A DNA stretch of 64,000 bases from Betaproteobacteria bacterium HGW-Betaproteobacteria-9 (GCA_002842215.1 PHCC01000009.1:62001-126000); one strand, 5' to 3'; positions 51,787-60,878 are shown, counted from the first letter of the stretch. The notes: a model not told the origin generated them from the sequence alone. Numbers and translations: made by a program.

Positions 51787-52623
51787 ATGGCTGAGCTGCG
51801 CTTGCGCCTTCCGCCCACGCGCGACCCGGCCTGGTTCGGCCGCGTGTTCTGGAGCCTGGCCGCGCTGGTGCTGCTGTGGCCGCTGCTGGTGGCGACCGAG
51901 TTCAAACCCTGGGTGCTGCTGGCGCCCGAGAGCCTCCAGGTCAGCGGGCATTTCATCGGCAGCTTCTGGCCGCTGGCCCATGGCGCCGAGTTCCTGGCCA
52001 TGGTGGCGCGCGAGACCTGGCGCACGGTCGCCATGGCCACCGCCGGCATGACGCTGGCGCTCATCATCGCGCTGCCGCTGACCCTGATGTCCACGCGCGT
52101 GCTGTCGATTTCGGCGCTGGCCGGGCCGATGGCCCGCGGCCCTTTCTGGCTGCGCCAGGGCGTGCGCTGGCTGCTGATCGTGCTGCGCAGCATCCCCGAG
52201 CTGGTGTGGGCGCTGGTGTTCGTGCGCGTGGTCGGCCTCGGCCCCACGGCCGGTGTGCTAGCGATCGCGCTCACCTACGGCGGCATGCTGGGCAAGGTCT
52301 ACGGCGAGATCCTCGAAAGCGGCGAAACCGACGCCACGCAAAACCTGCTGCGCAACGGCGCCGGGCGCCTGCAGGCCTTCTTCTATAGCCTGCTGCCCGC
52401 CAGCGCAGCTGAACTCACCAGCTACACGGTCTACCGCTGGGAATGCGCGATCCGCTCGTCGGTGGTACTGGGTTTCGTGGGCGCGGGTGGCCTGGGCCAG
52501 CAGATGGACAACTCGATGAAGATGTTCAACGGCGGCGAGGTCGCCACCATGCTGCTGGTGTTCATGGCCCTCGTCGCGCTCGCCGACCACGTGAGCGCGG
52601 GGCTGCGGAGGTCGCTGGGATGA
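51787..52623 (+). CDS. PhnE-type ABC transporter permease 1
   Basis: The 278-residue inner-membrane permease has about six membrane spans and the EAA-type loop YGEILESGETDATQNLLRNGAGRLQAFFYSLLP. SVVLGFVGAGGLGQQMDNSM follows, typical of PhnE. An earlier GTG (51775) is possible. Its stop overlaps the second permease start (ATGA), so the two are co-translated and probably form a heterodimer. Confidence 0.9.
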   Translation: MAELRLRLPPTRDPAWFGRVFWSLAALVLLWPLLVATEFKPWVLLAPESLQVSGHFIGSFWPLAHGAEFLAMVARETWRTVAMATAGMTLALIIALPLTLMSTRVLSISALAGPMARGPFWLRQGVRWLLIVLRSIPELVWALVFVRVVGLGPTAGVLAIALTYGGMLGKVYGEILESGETDATQNLLRNGAGRLQAFFYSLLPASAAELTSYTVYRWECAIRSSVVLGFVGAGGLGQQMDNSMKMFNGGEVATMLLVFMALVALADHVSAGLRRSLG

Positions 52624-53447
52624 ACAAACCCCAGGCCGCGAATCAGACCTACCGGTTGCCGCCGCCGCTGTTCAACGCGCGCTGCAAGGCCTGCTGGTTC
52701 AGCGCCGCCCTGGTGCTGCTGGTGGTGGCGAGCTTCTGGTCGCTCGACCTGCAATGGGCGCAGTTCCTGTCGCTCGAAGCGGCGCAGAGCATGGGCCGCT
52801 TCCTGGCCGAGTTCGTGCCGCCCGACACTTCCCCCGATTTCCTGAAGAAGGTCGCGCTCGGCACCTGGGAGACGCTGGCCATGTCGGCGCTGGGCACGCT
52901 GCTGGCCGCACTGGCCGGGCTGGCGCTGGCGCTGCCCGCCAGCCGACTGCACGAGGGTGATGCCGCGCACGGTCGCACGCCCACGCGCCTGCTGCTCAAC
53001 GCGCTGCGCAGCATCCCCGAGCTGGTCTGGGCCGCGCTGCTGCTCATTTCCGCCGGGCTGGGCCCGTTTGCCGGCACGCTGGCGCTGGCGCTGCACACCA
53101 CCGGCGTGCTCGGCCGGCTGTTCGCCGAAGCGATCGAAAACGCGCCGCCCGGCCCCGGCGATGCGCTGCGTGCGCAGGGCGTCGGCAACGGCCGCGTGTT
53201 CCTTTACGCCACGCTGCCGCAGGTGCTGCCGCAGCTCATGAGCTACACGCTCTACCGCTGGGAAAACAACATCCGCGCCGCGGCCGTGCTGGGCGTGGTG
53301 GGCGCGGGTGGCCTGGGCCAATTGCTGGCCTTCCACATGGGCCTGTTCCACATGGGCAAGACCGCCACCATCCTGGCCGCGATGCTGCTGCTCGTGGCCT
53401 TCGTGGACGCCGCCAGCCACGGCTCGCGGCGCCTGCTCACGCGCTGA
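52620..53447 (+). CDS. PhnE-type ABC transporter permease 2
   Basis: The 275-residue permease is homologous to the preceding one in layout: LRSIPELVWAALLLISAGLGPFAGTLALALHT, the cytoplasmic loop FAEAIENAPPGPGDALRAQGVG and AAAVLGVVGAGGLGQLLAFHMGLF. ATGA overlap with permease 1. It has about six spans. It ends the transporter operon, 105 bp before the methyltransferase gene. Confidence 0.9.
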   Translation: MNKPQAANQTYRLPPPLFNARCKACWFSAALVLLVVASFWSLDLQWAQFLSLEAAQSMGRFLAEFVPPDTSPDFLKKVALGTWETLAMSALGTLLAALAGLALALPASRLHEGDAAHGRTPTRLLLNALRSIPELVWAALLLISAGLGPFAGTLALALHTTGVLGRLFAEAIENAPPGPGDALRAQGVGNGRVFLYATLPQVLPQLMSYTLYRWENNIRAAAVLGVVGAGGLGQLLAFHMGLFHMGKTATILAAMLLLVAFVDAASHGSRRLLTR

Positions 53448-53552
53448 AGACCGCCCGGCACCGGGCCCTCGTCATCGGCGCCAAGGGCCTGTATCCTGAC
53501 CCCCCGCGCGGGGTTCCGCAAGTTCCAGGACGTCCCAACGAACAAGGTGGAC

Positions 53553-54185
53553 ATGACGACCGACAACGACATCTCCATCGCGCTTTACCGCAGCAAGGCA
53601 GCGGGCTACGACGCCTCGGCCGGGTTCACCATGCCACTGCGCCGGCGCACCATCGCCCTGCTGCAGCTGCAGCCCGGCCAGACCGTGCTCGACGTGGGTG
53701 CCGGCACCGGCCTGAGCTATGCGCTGCTGCGCGCGGGCGTGGGCGACACCGGCCGCGTGCTGGCCTTCGAGCAGAGTCCCGACATGTTCGCGCTGGCGCA
53801 GCAACGCGTGCAGCGCGAAGGCTGGGCCAACGTGTGGCACATCAACGCCGCGGCCGAAACGGTGCAGCTGCCAGCGCTGGCCGACGCCGTGCTCTTCAAT
53901 TACACGCACGACATCTGCCGCAGCCCGGCGGCGGTGGCCAACATCCTGCGCCAGGTGAAGCCGGGTGCGCGCGTGGCGATGGCGGGCATCAAGTACTTCC
54001 CCTGGTGGACCGGCCCGCTCAACCTGCTGGCCTGGCTGAAGAACCGGCCCTACAACGCCCGGGCCGCGGACCTGTGGGAACCCTGGAACCTCGTGGCCGC
54101 TCAATGCGAAGACTTCCGCTGGAACAGCACGCAATGGGGCATGGGCTACATCGCCAGCGCCTCGCTGAAAGGACCACCCCGATGA
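53553..54185 (+). CDS. Class I SAM-dependent methyltransferase of unknown substrate
   Basis: The 210-residue protein has the Rossmann SAM loop VLDVGAGTGLSYALLRAGVG and LAFEQSPDMFALAQQRV, then VLFNYTHDICRSPAAVANILRQVKPGARVAM. Its stop overlaps the egtB start (ATGA at 54182), so the two are translationally coupled. That makes it a candidate for modifying ergothioneine, selenoneine or a pathway intermediate. EgtD, the known histidine methyltransferase, is separate and has a different fold signature. A GTG two codons upstream is an alternative start. Confidence 0.85.
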   Translation: MTTDNDISIALYRSKAAGYDASAGFTMPLRRRTIALLQLQPGQTVLDVGAGTGLSYALLRAGVGDTGRVLAFEQSPDMFALAQQRVQREGWANVWHINAAAETVQLPALADAVLFNYTHDICRSPAAVANILRQVKPGARVAMAGIKYFPWWTGPLNLLAWLKNRPYNARAADLWEPWNLVAAQCEDFRWNSTQWGMGYIASASLKGPPR

Positions 54186-55477
54186 CCGCGACCCCCGCCC
54201 CCCAGACCGCACCCACCGACCTGGCCCGGCGCTACGCCAGCGTGCGCGCCCAGACGCTCGCGCTGGCCGAGCCCTTGAGCGAGGCCGACTGCCAGGTGCA
54301 GTCCATGCCTGATGCCAGCCCCACCAAATGGCACCTGGCCCACGTGACGTGGTTCTTCGAGACCTTCGTGCTGGAACGTTTTGAGGCCGGCTTCCAGCCC
54401 TTCCACCCCGGCTTTCGGGTGCTGTTCAACAGCTACTACCAGGGCGTGGGCGAGCAGCACCCGCGCCCGCAGCGCGGCCTGGTCACGCGGCCTGGCCTGG
54501 CCGAAGTCAAGGCCTACCGCGCGCACGTGGACACGCGCATCGCCGCCCTGCTGTCGCGCTCGGACAACCCCGAGTTGCGTGAGCTGATGGAGCTCGGCCT
54601 GCAACACGAGCAGCAGCACCAGGAGCTGCTGCTCACCGACATCAAACACCTGCTGGCGATGAACCCGCTGAACCCGGTCTACCACCCGCAATGGCCGCTG
54701 AGCAGTGTGGTCGTCACGCCGGTGGACTGGGTCGAATACGCCGGCGGCATCGCCCAGGTGGGGCACGCGGGCGCCGGTTTCGGATTCGACAACGAAGCCC
54801 CGCGCCACGCCGTGCTGCTGCGGCCCTACGCCCTGGCCAACCGGCTCGTGACCCACGGCGACTGGCTGGCCTTCATGGACGACGGTGGCTACCGCGACCC
54901 GCTCTGGTGGATGGCGGCGGGCTGGGACTGGGTGCAGGCGCAACAGGCTGTTGCGCCGCTCTACTGGCAGGCCACCGACAGCGGCTGGACCAACTTCACG
55001 CTGCACGGGCGCGTGCCGCTGGACCCGCACACCCCGGTGGTGCACATCAGCTGGTTCGAGGCCGATGCCTACGCGCGCTGGCGCGGCGCGCAGGAGGGGC
55101 TGGCGCTGCGCCTGCCGACCGAAGCCGAGTGGGAGTTTGCTGCGCAGAGCCTGGGCGAGGCCTTGCAGAAACAGGGCAACTTCCTGGAGAGCGGCGCCCT
55201 GCACCCGATGCCGCTGGCGCGCAGGACACCCGGCCCGCGCCAGATGGGCGGCGACGTCTGGGAATGGACCGCCAGCCCCTACACCCCCTACCCCGGCTAC
55301 CGCCCCTGGACCGGCGCGGTGGGCGAATACAACGGCAAATTCATGGTCAACCAGATGGTGCTGCGCGGTGGCTCGTGCGCCACGCCACGCGCGCACATCC
55401 GCGCCAGCTACCGCAACTTCTTCCCGACCGACGCACGCTGGCAGTTCAGCGGTGTGCGGCTGGCAAGGGATTTGTGA
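54182..55477 (+). CDS. egtB: Ergothioneine biosynthesis protein EgtB
   Basis: EgtB is a non-heme iron sulfoxide synthase that couples hercynine to cysteine or gamma-glutamylcysteine on the way to ergothioneine. The 431-residue product has the DinB-like iron site: His54 (WHLAHVTWFFE) and His142/His146 (QHEQQHQELL), then the FGE-like domain LPTEAEWEFAAQSLGEAL, MGGDVWEWTASPY and VLRGGSCATPRAHIRASYRNFFP. With EgtD it gives the short bacterial ergothioneine route; no egtA, egtC or egtE is in the window. Coupled to the upstream methyltransferase. Confidence 0.94.
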   Translation: MTATPAPQTAPTDLARRYASVRAQTLALAEPLSEADCQVQSMPDASPTKWHLAHVTWFFETFVLERFEAGFQPFHPGFRVLFNSYYQGVGEQHPRPQRGLVTRPGLAEVKAYRAHVDTRIAALLSRSDNPELRELMELGLQHEQQHQELLLTDIKHLLAMNPLNPVYHPQWPLSSVVVTPVDWVEYAGGIAQVGHAGAGFGFDNEAPRHAVLLRPYALANRLVTHGDWLAFMDDGGYRDPLWWMAAGWDWVQAQQAVAPLYWQATDSGWTNFTLHGRVPLDPHTPVVHISWFEADAYARWRGAQEGLALRLPTEAEWEFAAQSLGEALQKQGNFLESGALHPMPLARRTPGPRQMGGDVWEWTASPYTPYPGYRPWTGAVGEYNGKFMVNQMVLRGGSCATPRAHIRASYRNFFPTDARWQFSGVRLARDL

Positions 55478-55503
55478 TCCCCCGTTTCATCAGGGATCAC
55501 CCC

Positions 55504-56154
55504 ATGAAACGACGACAGGCTCTGGGCTTTTTCACCGCCAGCGCGGCCCTGCTGCTGAGTGGTCAACCGGCACTGGCCAGCGCCGCGGGGCCGGCCGACC
55601 AGGGACCACCGTTTCGCACCACCAGCGACGCCGCGGCCGGGAAGCTGATGCTGATGGGCCACGACCCGGTGGCCTATTTCAGCCAGAACGACGCCGTGCC
55701 CGGCCACCCCGCCATCCAGGCCGACCACCAGGGCGTGACCTGGCGCTTTGCCAGCGAGGCGAACAAGGCCGCGTTCCTGCGCGAGCCCACGAAATACATG
55801 CCGCAGTTTGGTGGCTTCTGCAGCAACGGCATCAACTACGCCGTGCCCTGGGGCGCGGGCGGCGGCCCCAACACCTGGCGCATCTACCGCGGCAAGCTCT
55901 ACGTGTTTGGTGGCCAGGCCTCGCGCGACCAGTTCGAGATGGACACCGAAGTCAACCTACAGCGCGCCCACTACTACTGGGACAGCGAGATCGCCGGCTC
56001 CAACGCGCTCTTCGTGCGATACAAGCGCCTGGTCTTCCGCGTGCCGCATTACAAGACCGACGCCGCGCTGCAAGCGGAGTGGGAGACGAAGCGCGCGGCG
56101 GGGACGTTGCCGGTGATGCCGGGCGGGAAGCAGGTGGTGCCGGCTGCGCCTTGA
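55504..56154 (+). CDS. Exported YHS-domain protein
   Basis: The 216-residue protein has a Tat-like leader (MKRRQALGFFTASAALLLSG) and a YHS domain: LMLMGHDPVAYFSQNDAVPGHPAIQ, then TWRFASEANKAAFLREPTKYMPQFGGFCSNG. YHS domains are linked to metal binding in copper proteins, but this exported family has no assigned role. 26 bp after egtB; it may be read-through transcribed. Confidence 0.88.
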   Translation: MKRRQALGFFTASAALLLSGQPALASAAGPADQGPPFRTTSDAAAGKLMLMGHDPVAYFSQNDAVPGHPAIQADHQGVTWRFASEANKAAFLREPTKYMPQFGGFCSNGINYAVPWGAGGGPNTWRIYRGKLYVFGGQASRDQFEMDTEVNLQRAHYYWDSEIAGSNALFVRYKRLVFRVPHYKTDAALQAEWETKRAAGTLPVMPGGKQVVPAAP

Positions 56155-56604
56155 AGCGGGTTGGCGCTCCGGTCACCTGCGGGTGGCTCTTGTCGACCCC
56201 AAGCGGGCGTTCAGACGAACCGCCAAAAGCTGTCAGTTCATAGGCGACTTACCTGCCATCCAGCGCAACTACCACGTAGTCAAAGCAGACCTGTCGATTG
56301 TTCTTGCAGCTATAGTGACCGCAAAAGATGACTACGTTCGCTGGGAATATCTGATTCCGCGCGGCAGGATAGGCGACAGACTTTATGGGGGAAATTTCAT
56401 GTACGGACCAGAGGAATCCATCAGCCAAGCTGCTGCGTCCAGCAGTGCTTTGCGGCGTTCACCCTACTCTGCGATGTCATTCGTCCAAGTTTATTCAGTC
56501 ATCTAGTCTGGTTTTCCCAGATAAGGCGACCGTCTACATTGGTTAGGCCACGCAATCAGAAACCGCGTCGCGCTCCACCTAAATTCCTTCTACCTTCACA
56601 GACC
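56155..56604. other. Low-GC intergenic region
   Basis: This 450-bp stretch is much less GC-rich than the flanks. A 107-codon frame at 56183-56506 has no family resemblance and weak initiation, so I do not call it a gene. I see no rho-independent terminator for the YHS gene and no tRNA. The upstream signals of the SHOCT lipoprotein gene must be here. Confidence 0.5.
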
Positions 56605-57111
56605 ATGAAGCATCCACTGACTTTTACCCTGGCAATCTGCTTAGCGCTTGCATCCTGCGCGACAGCTGAGATAGTGCCAATGGGAACGGACACCTACATG
56701 ATCTCCCAGACATCCGCTGGCGGCATGTTCACGAACATGGCAACGCTCAAGGCGGAGGTCATCCAGAGAGCCAACGCATTTGCAGAATCGAAGGGGAAAG
56801 TCGCCGTTCCAGTGGCCGCCCAAGAGACGTCTCCAGCCCCAGGTCGCCTGCCGAACTACGAGTATCAGTTCCGCCTTGTTGATCGGAATGATCCACGCTC
56901 TGCTGGAGGCGGCCTCATGAAGACGCCTGACATGGTCATCGAAAACAGGAACCAAGCACCTGCGGTGATCGTCAATCCGCCCACAAGGGAAAGCACACCA
57001 CAAAAGGATGTCTACACAGAACTTCTCAAGCTAGATGACTTGCGGAAGCGCGGGATCATCACCGACGCAGAGTTTGATGTTCAGAAGCGTAGATTGCTTC
57101 AAAGTCAATGA
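56605..57111 (+). CDS. Lipoprotein with C-terminal SHOCT domain
   Basis: The 168-residue protein has a signal sequence with a lipobox-like LALASC (Cys18). A central part (GTDTYMISQTSAGGMFTNMATLKAEVIQRANAFAES) resembles small periplasmic YbjP/YgdI-like regions. The C-terminal SHOCT motif is ELLKLDDLRKRGIITDAEFDVQKRRLL. SHOCT segments are short helical oligomerisation elements. The base composition is lower in GC than neighbouring genes, suggesting recent acquisition. Confidence 0.8.
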   Translation: MKHPLTFTLAICLALASCATAEIVPMGTDTYMISQTSAGGMFTNMATLKAEVIQRANAFAESKGKVAVPVAAQETSPAPGRLPNYEYQFRLVDRNDPRSAGGGLMKTPDMVIENRNQAPAVIVNPPTRESTPQKDVYTELLKLDDLRKRGIITDAEFDVQKRRLLQSQ

Positions 57112-57337
57112 CGGGCGCACGGTGCATGCCTGCGGCGTGGCCAACCCATCATTCCACCGGACCTGCGCGAAGAGCTGCGCAGTTCGGTGAATTTAAACGT
57201 TGAACGGCTGCTTCCCCCTTCGCGCTCCGACTGCTCATGGCCGATACCGACACTTCCCCGGCATCCACCCTGCACACCCAGGTCGCCCACCCACGGCCAC
57301 CGGCGTTTGCTGCGGCTCAGGCCCTCACCCAAGAATC

Positions 57338-58219
57338 TCAAACCGCGTGCAGCGCGAGCAATGCACCGGCATGCGCCAGCGTTTCGCGGTAACCGGCTTC
57401 GATGGCGCGCTCGCGGAATTCGCGCGAGAGGCTGACCCAGTAGCCGAAGTCTGGCTTGAGCACCACTTCGGCCATCTTCGCCTCGGCATCCACCAGCGCT
57501 TTCTTGCGCAGGTCGCTCTCGCGGTAGCGCTCGGCGCCGGGCGGCGCGCGGTCGACATGGGCGCTGGCGTCCACCGCGAGCACCCGCTGAGCACCCAGGG
57601 CACGCGCCACGCGCACCGGCAGCGGGGAGGACCAGTCGGCATCCACATACTGCTCGCCGCGGATGCGCACCGGCGCGAAGCGGCCTTCTATGGCGGCCGA
57701 GGCCTGCACCGCCAACCCCACGTCGCCTGCGGTGAACGCCGTGACCTCGCCGTCGCGGCGCCGTGCGGCCACACAGGCCATGGCGATGGGCATGCGCTCC
57801 AGCAGGGCCACGGGCGAAGCACGCCGCACGAAGTCGGCGACGGCCGCGCCGCTCAGACGCTCTTCGGCCCCGATGGCCAGCCGGGCCAGCGCCCAGGGCT
57901 GCAGGTCGAGCGCGAGAGTTTCGATCTCGCGCGCGCCCAGCCCGGCGGCCCAGAAGCTGCCCAGCAATGCACCGGCCGAGACCCCGACGATCAGGTCGGG
58001 CTTGAGGCCGAGCTCTTCCAGCGCCTTGATCACGCCCACATGCACGAAGCCACGCGGACCGCCCGAACTCAGCACCCAGGCGGTGTGCACCGGGCGGCGC
58101 AGCGGTTCGGCGCGCGGCGCGTCGGGGCCGTTGTGGTCGCGGTCGGGCTGGAGGGTGCAGCCCGCGAGGGCCGCCGCGCTGGCGGCCAGCAGGTGGCGGC
58201 GCGTGAGGCCTGCGGACAT
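57338..58219 (-). CDS. Patatin-like phospholipase, lipoprotein
   Basis: The 293-residue lipase/esterase-family protein has a Tat-like lipoprotein leader (TRRHLLAASAAALAGC, Cys21). The patatin catalytic dyad is Ser81 in GVSAG and Asp193 in YVDADWSSPLP, with the oxyanion loop SSGGPRGFVHVG. It probably hydrolyses phospholipid or acyl esters at the envelope. It lies downstream of the ATP-grasp gene on the same strand, 50 bp apart. Confidence 0.9.
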   Translation of the reverse strand: MSAGLTRRHLLAASAAALAGCTLQPDRDHNGPDAPRAEPLRRPVHTAWVLSSGGPRGFVHVGVIKALEELGLKPDLIVGVSAGALLGSFWAAGLGAREIETLALDLQPWALARLAIGAEERLSGAAVADFVRRASPVALLERMPIAMACVAARRRDGEVTAFTAGDVGLAVQASAAIEGRFAPVRIRGEQYVDADWSSPLPVRVARALGAQRVLAVDASAHVDRAPPGAERYRESDLRKKALVDAEAKMAEVVLKPDFGYWVSLSREFRERAIEAGYRETLAHAGALLALHAV

Positions 58220-58269
58220 AGCGTTCCAGGGGCGGATTCAAGCCGCAGCTGAGGGGGCAACGGCAAGCG

Positions 58270-59658
58270 TCATGAAGCCACCTCCATCGAGCGGTTGCAG
58301 GCCGCCAGCGGGACCGGATCGCCAGCGGCGGGCGGCGCTGGCGCGTGAGTGGCCAGCGGCGCGGAAACTTCGGCGTAGGGCGCGGGCCAGCCCAGCAGGG
58401 CGCTGGCGGCTTCGCAGCGCTGGCGCAGGTCTTGCGGGTCGCGCCCGCCGAGGTGGGTGATGCCGTAGCGGTAGCTGCCCAGCCATTTGAAATCGCGCTG
58501 GATGGAGCCCTTCGACTTGGGGTACTGGAACAGCAGGCCGTCGGGGAAGGCGCTGGCGAAGGCCTGTCGCAAGGCGGTGTCGGGCAGGCGCACACGGTCG
58601 GCGGGATCGAAGGCGCGGTAGACGAAGCTGGCCGCGGCCCCGGCGGTGGGCGCGCTGCGAGGCACCGTGTCGGGGTCCTGCCCGTGTGCGAGGGCGATCT
58701 CGATAGCGTGCAGATCGACACCGAGCACGCGCTGGTAAAGGTCCGAGTACTGCGAGGCCATGCGCGGGTTGAACTCGATCACGGTGAGCCGGTCGCTCGC
58801 GGCGTCGTAGAAGAACTCCATGTTGAACAAGCCGTGCGTGAAGCCCACGGCGAGCAGAAAACGGCGCGCCACGTCGAGAGCGCGCGCCTGCACATCGGGC
58901 TGCAGCATGCTCGGCAGCTGGTGGCGCATGAAGGCCTGCGTGCCGGGGAACATGATGGCGTCGACCACGCCGATGGCGCGCACGTCGCCGTCGAAGACCA
59001 CGCCGTCGAGGTTGAACTGCCCGGCCGTCACCGGTGCCTCCAGCAGCATGCGGTGGGCGCTGGGCACGTCGGCCCCAAGGCGCTCGCGCACCAATCGCTC
59101 GAAGGGCTCTACCAGGCGGCGGATCACCCAGAGTTCCCAGGCGCCGAAGCGGGTGTGGCGGTGCAGTTCGGCGTGGTTCTCGACGCGGCGTGCGAGCACC
59201 GAAAACGCGGCCTTCACCGGCTTCACGAACAGGGGATAGGGCAGGCCGGCGGGAATGGGCGCGCCGTATTCGGCGTCCAGCAACTGGAAAGGCACGTTCG
59301 CTTCGGGCGCCACGCGCTGCAACACCTGGCGCGCGTAAAACTTGTGCTGACAGGCCAGGATGGCGGCCAACGGCGTACCCGGCCAGCCCATGCGCTCGGC
59401 CAGCAGGGCCGCGGCGAGCGCGCCGAACTGTTCGTGGCTGGAAACGACGGCGTTCCAGCCTCGCGCCGGCGCGCGACGCGCCAGGCCATCGACGAAACGG
59501 CCGATGTCGAACCAGGCCAGGCGCGCGTTGCTCGGGAAGGTGAACAGATCAAAACCGTCTTCGTCGAAGCGGTGGCCCTGCGTGCGGGCCAGGCGCTCGT
59601 GCGCCACGGCGTCCCAGTCGTGGTTGAAGAGCAGCAGGGTGCGGTCGGCGGGCGGCAT
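58270..59658 (-). CDS. ATP-grasp domain protein
   Basis: The 462-residue protein has an ATP-grasp fold: lysine-containing LACQHKFYARQVL, PYPLFVKPVKAAFS (ATP-binding Lys), and the metal-binding end LTVIEFNPRMASQYSDLYQRVLGVDL. Such enzymes ligate a carboxylate to an amine or thiol. Substrate is unknown. It has a C-terminal Pro/Ala-rich tail. 21 bp downstream of the sugar dehydrogenase gene. Confidence 0.85.
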   Translation of the reverse strand: MPPADRTLLLFNHDWDAVAHERLARTQGHRFDEDGFDLFTFPSNARLAWFDIGRFVDGLARRAPARGWNAVVSSHEQFGALAAALLAERMGWPGTPLAAILACQHKFYARQVLQRVAPEANVPFQLLDAEYGAPIPAGLPYPLFVKPVKAAFSVLARRVENHAELHRHTRFGAWELWVIRRLVEPFERLVRERLGADVPSAHRMLLEAPVTAGQFNLDGVVFDGDVRAIGVVDAIMFPGTQAFMRHQLPSMLQPDVQARALDVARRFLLAVGFTHGLFNMEFFYDAASDRLTVIEFNPRMASQYSDLYQRVLGVDLHAIEIALAHGQDPDTVPRSAPTAGAAASFVYRAFDPADRVRLPDTALRQAFASAFPDGLLFQYPKSKGSIQRDFKWLGSYRYGITHLGGRDPQDLRQRCEAASALLGWPAPYAEVSAPLATHAPAPPAAGDPVPLAACNRSMEVAS

Positions 59659-59679
59659 GGTTCAACGGCTATCGCCGTC

Positions 59680-60804
59680 TCAACCCGGATGCAGCCGCAA
59701 CAGACGCCCGTTGCGCTCGTCGGTCAGCAGGTAGATGAAGCCGTCGGGACCTTCGCGCACGTCGCGCACGCGCGCGTTGAGGTCGGGTAGCAGGCGCTCT
59801 TCTTTCACCACGCGGCCGCCGCTGACTTCTAGCCGCGCCAGGTAACGGAACTTGAGCGAGCCCGCGAGCAGGCTGCCCTGCCAGGCCTTGCCGTAGCGTT
59901 CGCCCTTCACGAAGGCGAGGCCCGACGGTGCGATCGACGGTGTCCACTGGAACACCGGTTGTTCCAGCCCGGCCTTGGCGGTGATGCCTTCGCCGATGGC
60001 GCCGCCCCCGTAGTTTTCTCCGTAGGTGATGACGGGCCAGCCGTAGTTCTTGCCGGCCTCCGGGCGGTTGATCTCGTCGCCGCCCTGGGGGCCGTGTTCG
60101 CTGGTCCACAGCCGCCCGTCGGGCCCGAGCGTGGCGCCCTGCAGGTTGCGGTGGCCCAGGCTCCAGATTTCGGGTTTCGCCCCGGCGCGGTTGGCGAACG
60201 GGTTGCCGGGCGGCACGCTGCCGTCCTTGGCGATGCGCACCACTTTGCCGTGGTGGTTGTCCAGCGTCTGCGCATCGTCCTTGCGGCTGAAGCGGTCACC
60301 CAGGGTGAGGAAGAGCAGGCCGTCGGGTGCCTCCACGATGCGGCAGCCGAAGTGCGCCCGGCTGCTGAACTTCGGGGCCTGGCTGAAGATCACCTTCACC
60401 GCCTCCAGACGGGTGGCGTCGGCGGACAGCCGGGCCGAAGCGAGCGCGGTGGAGTTGCCGCCCGCGCCCGGCTCGGCGTAGCAGAAGTAAACCGTGCGGT
60501 TGCTGGCAAAGCCGCTGTCGGTGATGACATCGAGCAGGCCGCCCTGCCCGCCCGCGTCCACTTCCGGCAAACCGGCCAGCGGTTCACCGAGCCGGCCATC
60601 GGCCGCCACCACACGCAGCCGGCCCGGGCGTTCGGTCACGAGGAAGCGGCCACCGTCGATGAAAGCCACGCCCCAGGGGTTCTGCAGACCGCTGGCGACC
60701 ACCTCCACGCGCAACGCCGCCGTCTGGCTGTGGGCCGTGGTGGCCAGCAAGGCGAACAGCAGCACCGCGAAGCGCTGGATCGGGTTCGGTATCGGCAAGC
60801 GCAT
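59680..60804 (-). CDS. PQQ-dependent soluble aldose sugar dehydrogenase-type protein
   Basis: The 374-residue exported protein has a signal peptide (QRFAVLLFALLATTAHSQ) and a six-bladed propeller of the soluble glucose/aldose dehydrogenase (YliI) type: ASGLQNPWGVAFIDGGRFLVTERPGRL, SRAHFGCRI, EHGPQGGDEINRPEAGKNYGWP and DVREGPDGFIYLLTDERNGRLLRL. It oxidises aldoses with PQQ and Ca2+ in the periplasm. First gene of a leftward run with ATP-grasp and patatin genes. Confidence 0.9.
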   Translation of the reverse strand: MRLPIPNPIQRFAVLLFALLATTAHSQTAALRVEVVASGLQNPWGVAFIDGGRFLVTERPGRLRVVAADGRLGEPLAGLPEVDAGGQGGLLDVITDSGFASNRTVYFCYAEPGAGGNSTALASARLSADATRLEAVKVIFSQAPKFSSRAHFGCRIVEAPDGLLFLTLGDRFSRKDDAQTLDNHHGKVVRIAKDGSVPPGNPFANRAGAKPEIWSLGHRNLQGATLGPDGRLWTSEHGPQGGDEINRPEAGKNYGWPVITYGENYGGGAIGEGITAKAGLEQPVFQWTPSIAPSGLAFVKGERYGKAWQGSLLAGSLKFRYLARLEVSGGRVVKEERLLPDLNARVRDVREGPDGFIYLLTDERNGRLLRLHPG

Positions 60805-60878
60805 GACAAGGCCCTCCAGATGAAACCGGTTGGTGCCGGAACCGGGCTCACAGGTTCCCGGTTCACAGGCTCGGCCGC

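Noticed and set aside
49969..53447. Calling the ABC genes phnDCE for phosphonate uptake
   Set aside because: No C-P lyase, phosphonatase or phosphite dehydrogenase genes are present, and the context is selenium and hercynine metabolism.
56183..56506. A possible 107-codon gene
   Set aside because: No Shine-Dalgarno, no recognisable domain, and composition unlike a coding region.
56541..56547. A GTTAGGC sequence resembling an integron attC core site
   Set aside because: No matching inverse core, no attC-like fold and no integrase or cassette array nearby, so it is probably chance.
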